From Parasponia andersonii (Eukaryota; Streptophyta; Magnoliopsida; Rosales; Cannabaceae): a DNA stretch of 64,000 bases. Made by a program: the position numbers and the translations under genes. Position 1 is the stretch's first letter. Each line of letters starts with the position of its first letter. Below are positions 56,846 to 64,000 of the stretch, piece by piece. Location: assembly GCA_002914805.1 (NCBI GenBank), contig JXTB01000002.1, positions 3,529,867 to 3,593,866 on the forward strand, given 5' to 3'. The notes beneath the pieces are model-generated. The model made no database searches. It saw only the letters and a program-made list of their open reading frames with translations, and was not told the DNA's origin.

Positions 56846-57034
56846 TCAACACTTGACCTCCTTCAAACCGTGAGCAAAATACAGAAAAGTTGGGTCGGTG
56901 GCTCCCTCCTTATAGTAAGCGAAAACCAAAGCTCCATCATCATGCATGCTTTCACCAACAAAGCTGCAAACATTAACGTATCATCAATACAGATATTAAA
57001 TAGTTATATACATAAATCATAAAATCATACCACG

Positions 57035-57077
<43 letters not shown>

Positions 57078-58170
57078 GTTGTTGTTGTTGTTGTTGTTAT
57101 TATGTTTTAAAAGGTCATAGAAACGTACAATTGCAAGTCTGAGAGTTTTGAAAGCAGGAACTTGGTTGCTCCCTCAATGTTCTTCTTAAACTCCTCTTGT
57201 TGATCCGCCAGGAGTTTGGGGGTCAAAATTTTTATGTATCTCTTCATAAATGTGACAAACTGCTTCTTGTCAAAAGCTGGTTGCTCCTGTATAAAAACAT
57301 GTTCATCAGATTCTGCCTCGAAAGATCATATGATAAACCGGAAAAAAAAAAAAAAAAAGGTACAACCACGGCATACCTGGAGCCTGAATGTGTCAACAAT
57401 GTCAACAACCTTAACAGCTTGGTCATCGACACCCTCGTCCGCATCAGCACCATCAGCAGACGGATTTGCACCAATGTCTACCTCAACTGCTCCATGAACT
57501 ACCCACTACAAGAAATAATCATTCCCAATAATTAATTAAAGTGCCTTAATCGGCATGTGACATACAGATACGCTACAATTATTATCCCAAATATATCGAA
57601 ATTCCCAAAATAAACTATTTATAAAAATATGTTACTAACCTTTCCTTCCACCTCCCAGAGAATTCCGTTCTGGATTTCCTTGTACGGAAACGAGTCCGAA
57701 AGAAGCTCATCACCTAAATATCCAATATGATTCAAACACACCCAGAATCAGATACACGAAAAAGGAACCAATCAGACCCAGATACTAAGGCACGCTCTAG
57801 TTGAGTTTCAAATTTAGCTAAATCGAAAAAGTTGAACACAAAAGCGACGAATCTGATCGGTTATTCATTCAAAACCCTAGTAAGAATTCAGATCTCAGAA
57901 GCATACACATGCGGAAAAAAAAAATATAAACTAAATTGCAAAGTTAAAACACCAGATCCATGTCGAAAGATTTGATAAAAATTGGATCAAATTCATCAAA
58001 CCATCCTAATAATTTAAGCAAAAGAAAGTTAAATGATTAAACTAAATTGGATTGGATTCTAAACCAATATATGAAACGAAAATTCCTATCGGAAAAAAAA
58101 AAAAAAAAAGATATGAAAAGAAATAATTGATAGGAAACTTACCGGTGAGGAGGTCCTGGTAAACCAACAT
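56846..58170 (-). CDS. TCTP: Translationally controlled tumor protein
   Basis: Five coding exons on the reverse strand: 58143-58170, 57640-57713, 57377-57505, 57129-57286, 56846-56963 (168 residues, the standard plant length). It starts [20 protein letters not shown] and ends [13 protein letters not shown]. The first family signature is at [15 protein letters not shown] and the second at [22 protein letters not shown] is an abundant cytosolic protein, linked in plants to growth, TOR signalling, calcium and auxin responses; its mRNA also moves in phloem in some species. Upstream in the leader is a long CT tract. The gene lies tail to tail with the stress-protein gene, with under 820 bases between stop codons. 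All phases close. Confidence 0.97.
57034..57100. repeat. (ATT)n/(GTT)n microsatellite in a TCTP intron
   Basis: About 14 ATT units pass into about seven GTT units, in the last intron of the TCTP gene. Confidence 0.95.
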
Positions 58171-58190
58171 GTTTGCAGAGAGGGCCGAAT

Positions 58191-58192
<2 letters not shown>

Positions 58193-58232
<40 letters not shown>
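58193..58232 (-). repeat. (GA)n tract in the TCTP leader
   Basis: About 19 GA units on the + strand, hence a CT run in the TCTP transcript some 25 bases upstream of the start codon if it is transcribed. CT-rich leaders are common in highly expressed plant genes, and TCTP mRNAs are known for pyrimidine-rich leaders under translational control. Confidence 0.85.
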
Positions 58233-58234
<2 letters not shown>

Positions 58235-58399
58235 GGGAGACGCAGCGGTGAGAGAGCGAGAGAGGGTTTGGGAAAGCGGTGGAGCTCTGATATTTATGGA
58301 CGAGGGTTTGGGATTGGGAACGACGGGAATATTTAATTACGGAATCAGGACTCTACTTTCTCTTTAATGTCCTACAAGTCCTTTCCCCACCCGGACTCC

Positions 58400-61300
58400 A
58401 CTTCCCACTTTTTGACGACTCCTTTTTTTTTTTTTCCCTAAAAAAGTCGAATATAAAAAAATAAACGTCTCAATTATATAGCTCTTCCGAAAAAAAAAAA
58501 AAATTATATACCATGTTAATCAATCATGCCTTAACCTGTAGCATTAAATCTAAATTGTTTCTAAATAACTTTGTTGGAAAAAAAAATATATATTTTATAA
58601 GATGATGCTAAATATATGAAAATTATTACCAAATTTTTAATAATAACAAATAAGGTATATGAGTTCACATTATCTAATTAGTAATATTAAAATTTATAAT
58701 AAATAAATTAATCATATTTATATTAGATCCATATGTCATTAAAAATTTTGTACAATTTGTAAGATATCTAGCATTATTTATATTATACAAAGTATTTATG
58801 TAACCAACAAAATATGTATGCAACTACAAAGGGGTAATTATAAAATCTAATTTAAAATAATTTACCAATTTGTAAGTCTACTTTAAAATTTACAAAATCA
58901 TTAACTTTGACCGATAGTATTTTGCATATCGATTGGGTTGGAAAACACTTAATATGACCAAATACCATTGTCGAATGAGAAGCTATTTTTGATGAAACTT
59001 GCCAATTGTGATGAGACGTACATGCTATTTTATGGATGATACTTGCATTACACTACTAACATATTCATGAAACAACAATCTTATCGGGTGGATAGTTAGA
59101 CTTCTTCTTTTTTTTTAAAAAAAAAATGTATGAGCAAACTAAACAAGGCAAATATATATATATATATATATATATAAACAATTAAAAGGCACTTGAGTAG
59201 AAATCACACATTTATTAGAAAAAACGTCATAAAATAATTTATATGTCATATATATAATAGGTACGAAACATTTTAATACATATGAAAAAATCCCATCAAA
59301 TTCAAATTTTTATTGCAAACAAACATTTTAATTTGATTATTTTAAAAATTTAAGGGAGAGTTTGATATAAGATTCGAATCATATTCTTGAAATCTAAAAA
59401 TAGTTTTCATGTAAAAAATGAAAATGATAAATGTTTTATCCTTCAAACTTTCTATATAAAAATTATTTTTAAATTTGAAAAATATGATTTGAATCTCATA
59501 CCAAATGCACCGTAATATTCATGTGTCATCAAAGTTTGATATAAGGGTAGTTTTGTTATATCTTATTAAATTTTCCATTTAGCTTTCATAGAAGGTCAAA
59601 TTTCAAAAACATTCTAATTACTATAATTTTTTTATTACTGGAATTTTTTGTAAGAAAACAAAATCAAATTAAGAGAGTTTTCTATATATATTTTTTTTAA
59701 CATAGTTTTCACTTGTAAATGTAATACATATTTTTAAAAAAGGCCTCCAACACCTAAAAACATCGAGAATGAGCTTAGTTTAGTCTATTTTTTTCTATAT
59801 GGGTTCGCTAATAATAGGGACCGGAAATTCGATTTTTTAAGAACTGATTTGTTGGTTGGCTTCACTTTTTACATGTCATTTATATATAAAAATAATAATT
59901 AAAAAAAGAGAGAAAGAGTAGTATTCTCCTTTTTTTCATTCCTTTTTCCCATTATGGCCTTTTTATTTTTAATATGCATCATGGCTTACTGCAAAATAGT
60001 GAAAGTGAAATAAACTTTTTACCTTTTTTAAAAAAAAAGAAAGAAAGTGAAATAAAGTCATCTGTTTCACAAGATAAAAAAAAAAAATGTGAAATAAAAT
60101 CTTCCAAACATCCAACGTGCAATGAAAAGGTAATGCAAAATTCTAGCTTGATTTTTCATTTTATTAGTATCATTAGTTTTCAACACACAAAAAAAATTAC
60201 ATAATGCCCTTGAAAAACAAATTTGTATTTTTTTTTTTTTAAAAAATTTGGCACGATTGCTATTGAACTTGTCACAGATTCGCAATGTGACCCCTAAGGA
60301 AAAAGTTAGCTACTAGGTACCCGAATATACAAAAGCATTGCAATGAACTCCAACGATGAAATCACCATAAATTTTTAGACATGTGTAAGTCACATGCAAC
60401 ATCTTCGAAGGATATAATGAGTTTACTTGTACGAGGTATATCTATATATACACCAATGCAATACGTTTTTTTTAATTTTTATTTATGTATAGGTATCATT
60501 TTAGTTAATAATTTTTTGTATATTTTTATATTAAAAATAAGAGAGAAATAATATTAATGATGTACGTATTTTCATGCACCTCGTTATAGCCGTTAGATCA
60601 CTATTAGATGATGATCCAACGGTTAAAAAAATACATATACGTAGGTAAAAAAAAAATACCAACTTGATTGGCAACCTATGTATATATATATATATATTTA
60701 TATAAATGAACTCCTCAATGAAATATTATTAATTGAATGAAAAAAAACTTCAAATTACAATGTAAGTATAAAAATTATAATTTCAAACTCCTTAAATAAA
60801 GGAAACGAAAAATGGATTACAAACACGACAAATAACAAATATGTGGGTTATTTTGATTTTTTAAGAGAAACATATAACAAGTACCACCAGTAATATATTG
60901 TCTTCAACGATTATTCTTGTTTTTAATTACATTCTTAGCAGGATAAACTATACGAGACCAATGCCAATTAAGATTCATGCATGCATATATTAAAAGAATA
61001 AAAACTAGTTAATCTAGATATGAGAATAAATCTTAGATTTAAGATATGGAATGGGCTAAAATCCACACAAACTGTGGTATTACAATCACATCTAGATATT
61101 GAATTGAAAAAAACAAAATCAGGGAGAATGAGGAAGAAAAAGATGAGGAAAAGAGGCTGGAGAAGAAGAATAGAAGACTCCATCCTCTCCGACCTCTAAG
61201 TAGGGTGGCACTAGCTTTTTTGCTAAGAAGATATGCATGTAAAGTTAGAGAGATGTGGTTTATGGAGTTCTAAACTTATTTCGAAACATATGATGTATAT

Positions 61301-61592
61301 TTAGTTTGGAGTCAAATTTTTTTTTTTTAAAAAAATTTTGGAGGGAACAAACAAATTTAAACTCAAATGTTAAATTAATTAAAGATTAAAAAAGAAAGAC
61401 TAATTCTAAATTATATGGAGAGACTAATATTTAACTCACTTAAAATTAATTAGAGTTACTTATAAACCTATTAAAAACTAAAAATGAAAATAAAATATAA
61501 TCTCTTTTAAATTAAAAGATTGAAAATTACCCTACTTTTTCTTTTTCTTTTTTGCTTAGACCTTTTACTATTTATTAAATAGTACTTGTGAG
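58400..61592. other. Intergenic AT-rich DNA
   Basis: Over 3 kb without a supportable gene. It contains (AT)n at about 59153-59175, a small fold-back element (59350-59513), A/T runs and unrelated AT-rich sequence. Confidence 0.6.
59350..59513. mobile_element. Small fold-back MITE
   Basis: The left half (GTTTGATATAAGATTCGAAT, CATATTCTTGAAATCTAAAA) pairs with the reverse complement of the right half (ATTTGGTATGAGATTCAAAT, CATATTTTTCAAATTTAAAA). The whole is a 160-base hairpin without coding capacity, typical of a short MITE. Ends read GGGAGAGTTTG and CAAATGCACC, nearly complementary. No target duplication was settled. Confidence 0.6.
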
Positions 61593-62152
61593 TAGATATG
61601 TCCATGTATATCGGATATTGTGAGCCAATCCACAATTTGAAGAAAAAGTACAGTATTGGCCTAGCCTAAGCTTACATTATGTGAGTTTGTGCCAGCCCAT
61701 TACATATAATAATGGCTAAACTGGGCCTCAGTCATAGGCCTATAGACCAAGCCCGGTATGACCCACATTTTAATTGGCCTACATTTAGTCATTCTAATTT
61801 ATTTATTAATTTTTTTTTTCAATTTATTTACATTTTAAAATAATATAAATTGGTTATAGGCACATATTTGATATTTTAAAGCAATAACAACAAAATTAGA
61901 CTCACATTATGGTATATATTCGACTCGTATAGGTATAACCCACTTAGATACAATCCACTTAGGCTAACATAAAATGTGGGTTAGGCCTATGGGTTGGGTT
62001 TGTGAGCCGTGCCGAACCCCTTAATAAGAATATGGGTTAGGCTGACCCGGTCCATATTTTAGATAGGCATGACCTATACACATTATAAAGTCCATATAGA
62101 TTTATCAAATGTGGGTCAAGCCGGCCTGACCCAACTTACTTTTACATCTTTA
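61593..62152. mobile_element. hAT-like non-autonomous transposon
   Basis: It is flanked by CTTGTGAG (61585-61592) and CTTGTGAT (62153-62160), an 8-bp duplication with one change, the length used by hAT elements. The left end TAGATATGTCCATG and the inverted right end TAAAGATGTAAAAG are the short, loose TIRs of that superfamily. Subterminal words rich in GGCC and GACCC (for example GGCCTAGCC, GCCGGCCTGACCC) and inverted GACCCACATTT/AAATGTGGGT blocks also fit plant hAT relatives. It is 560 bases long with no transposase. Confidence 0.65.
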
Positions 62153-62160
62153 CTTGTGAT

Positions 62161-63845
62161 GGGCATTCATCAAATTCAGTTCATGATTTTTTTAGTATAT
62201 TACATACGATCCATACTAAGTGCCGATTTTATAAATCACATCCAACTCAATTCGCATAAAACGATCTAACTAATCTAATCCAATCCATAAATATATGGAT
62301 TGGATCAGTTACTCAGACTTAATTAATAAGCCAGTTTTACCTTTTTTTTAATTAGGAAATATATATTTTTAGTACAAATTTGACGTATATATTTTAGAAA
62401 GTATTAATCGTATATGAGAGACTATATAATGAAAATTTATACCTTAAACTATAGCCAATGGAAAATTTTACAATGTATATAACTTATAAAAACTATATAA
62501 ATTGTATATTATATATAATTTAAGTGTAAATTAGATTGAATCGATTATTTTCAAGGTGAATAAGTATATATAATCACAAGAGTGCGGATTTCGGTCCAAT
62601 ATAATTTGCACAAATATAGATATCCACACTTTTAGGGGGCTATATTACAAATAAGCGACAAGTTTAGGAGGCAATCAAGTCAAAAATCCTTTTTTAAAAC
62701 CAAATAGCACAATATTACATGGTAAAAAAAATAGGGTTAATAATATTTTTGATCATTAAATTATACTCATTGTACAATTTTGATCCCCGAACTTTCTATT
62801 TACATAATATTTACTAATGAATTATGTAACTATTACAACAATAATCCATTTGTCACAAACTACTATGTTTAAAACATAAAATAGTTATAGATAAATTGTA
62901 TAATTGGCCATTATTTATTTTTATAAGTAATTATCTCGTTTTTAGTCATAGTTACCAACTGTATGTTTTGCACATGACCTAATTTTGTTAAAAAATTAAT
63001 AGTTTATGAAAAAAATAGTTATTGCTACAGTAATTACATAAGTTATAATAGTTTACCGTGTAATTTAAAAATTCAAAGTTTCATTATTGATCATAGATAC
63101 CAAATTGCGTAATTTGTAATAACTTACATTTATTAAATATTTAGCAGTTTATGACATAAATATCATTATTGTAATAATTAATAATTATATAATTCAAGGC
63201 AATTATTGTGTAACTTAAAATTTTGAGGGATTAAGTATAATTATGGGTTATTACTATTATTAGGCATATGCATCAAAAAATTAGGGATAGTAATATAGTT
63301 CATAACACGATAACACGACTTGAAATATGCATAATTAGCTGAACCTGTTTGGCACGAAATTAATACAATCAAATAATTTTTAATAAATTATATTAAATAA
63401 TTATTTTCAAAAAAATATTTTTTTAATAAATTTCTTATAGATAAAATAAAAAACATAAAGATAAAGAATTAATTTCTCTTACTAAAATAAAACTTAATTA
63501 AAAGAATCAAATAAACTAATAATTATATTACTTAGATATATTTTGATCCATCAATCTACGCCTATTTTTATTAAACAAGTGACATATAAATTAATATGAT
63601 AACAACACGATTTAATTAAATTAAACATGAAGTAAATAAAATAAGTGACACATAAGTTATCCCGTCGTTAATGGCATGATTTAATTAAATTAAAATAAAT
63701 ATTGACACTCTTGCCAAAAATATATAAATGAATAAATAAATCAAAGCGGGAAAACAAATTTCGAAAGAGAGGCCGGAGTAGAGGAGGACCGAAGTACATT
63801 GACTTACTCGTTGAGTGAACTCAAAGGTCGAGAGCGACAACACCA
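62161..63845. other. AT-rich upstream region of the last gene
   Basis: It contains a fold-back element (62733-63275) and, in the last 100 bases, a purine-rich leader (about 63740-63845) of the following gene. Nothing else is supported. Confidence 0.55.
62733..63275. mobile_element. Diverged fold-back element
   Basis: The left arm (GATCCCCGAACTTTCTATTT, then ATTATGTAACTATTACAACA and TGTCACAAACTAC) matches the reverse complement of the right arm (AATCCCTCAAAATTTTAAGT, AATTATTACAATAATG, TGTCATAAACTGC). Outer ends near GGGTTAATAATATTTTTG and TTATGGGTTATTACT are less clear. No coding capacity. Its outer sequence is of a kind often seen on plant MULE-type MITEs; that assignment is inference. Confidence 0.5.
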
Positions 63846-64000
63846 ATGGAGGAAGCCACAACCAGAGTAGTCCAAGAGCTCGAAGAACTCCGCCATTCAC
63901 AACCACCACCTCCACCCATCTCCGATTCCTCTCTCTCAGACCTTCAAACCCTTTTGGACAACACTCTCGACAATGACTCTGAACCCATGGACCGCCTCTA
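63846..64000 (+). CDS. N-terminus of an unrecognised protein, cut by the window edge
   Basis: The ATG at 63846 sits in a good plant context (ACACCAATGG) and opens MEEATTRVVQELEELRHSQP, followed by a run of Pro and a Ser/Leu/Asp-rich segment (SDSSLSDLQTLLDNTLDN). The frame is open to the last base, 51 codons. Base composition is clearly more GC-rich than the flanking DNA, as for the other coding exons here. The short sequence does not allow a family call; an N-terminal helical segment seems likely. Confidence 0.7.
   Translation, partial: MEEATTRVVQELEELRHSQPPPPPISDSSLSDLQTLLDNTLDNDSEPMDRL

Overview
The window is nuclear DNA from a flowering plant, most likely a eudicot. It is AT-rich, its genes carry short introns with plant GT-AG signals, and the encoded proteins are plant housekeeping and regulatory families whose closest remembered relatives are Arabidopsis proteins. 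Two single N bases (29448 and 41690) mark uncertain base calls. I rebuilt exon models by hand from reading frames and splice signals; reading phase closes at every junction given.

Layout. Positions 1-4100 hold AT-rich DNA with several fold-back (MITE-like) elements. A plastid/EMB1703-like membrane protein gene (4135-6562, +) converges on a TOG/CLASP-type ARM-repeat gene (7550-8843, -). A large old Copia LTR retrotransposon (10461-25686) follows, flanked by the 5-bp target duplication ACTTC and carrying a second Copia element nested in its leader (11303-19970). Its right junction has been triplicated as a 67-bp tandem repeat. Then come a P-class PPR gene (26495-29300, -) and, divergently, a BTB/POZ gene (30348-35297, +), followed by an ESD4/ULP1-type SUMO protease (36795-39772, +). 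A complete kinesin-13A gene (42108-48516, -) carries a 785-bp Mutator-like fold-back element in its eighth coding intron. After 5 kb of non-coding DNA come a universal stress protein gene (53785-56036, +) and a translationally controlled tumor protein gene (56846-58170, -). The last 5.6 kb is non-coding DNA with a hAT-like element and other fold-back elements, ending in the first 155 bases of an unrecognised gene (63846 onward, +).

The genes do not form one pathway. What links some of them is old gene order: by memory, Arabidopsis has KIN13A next to TCTP (At3g16630/At3g16640) and ULP1A next to this PPR gene (At3g06910/At3g06920). Both pairs are kept here close together with one extra gene between them. 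I found no clear tRNA, rRNA or other RNA gene, and no convincing novel system. The most unusual structures are the repeat architecture of the nested Copia pair, the junction-spanning triplication, and the fold-back element inside the kinesin gene.
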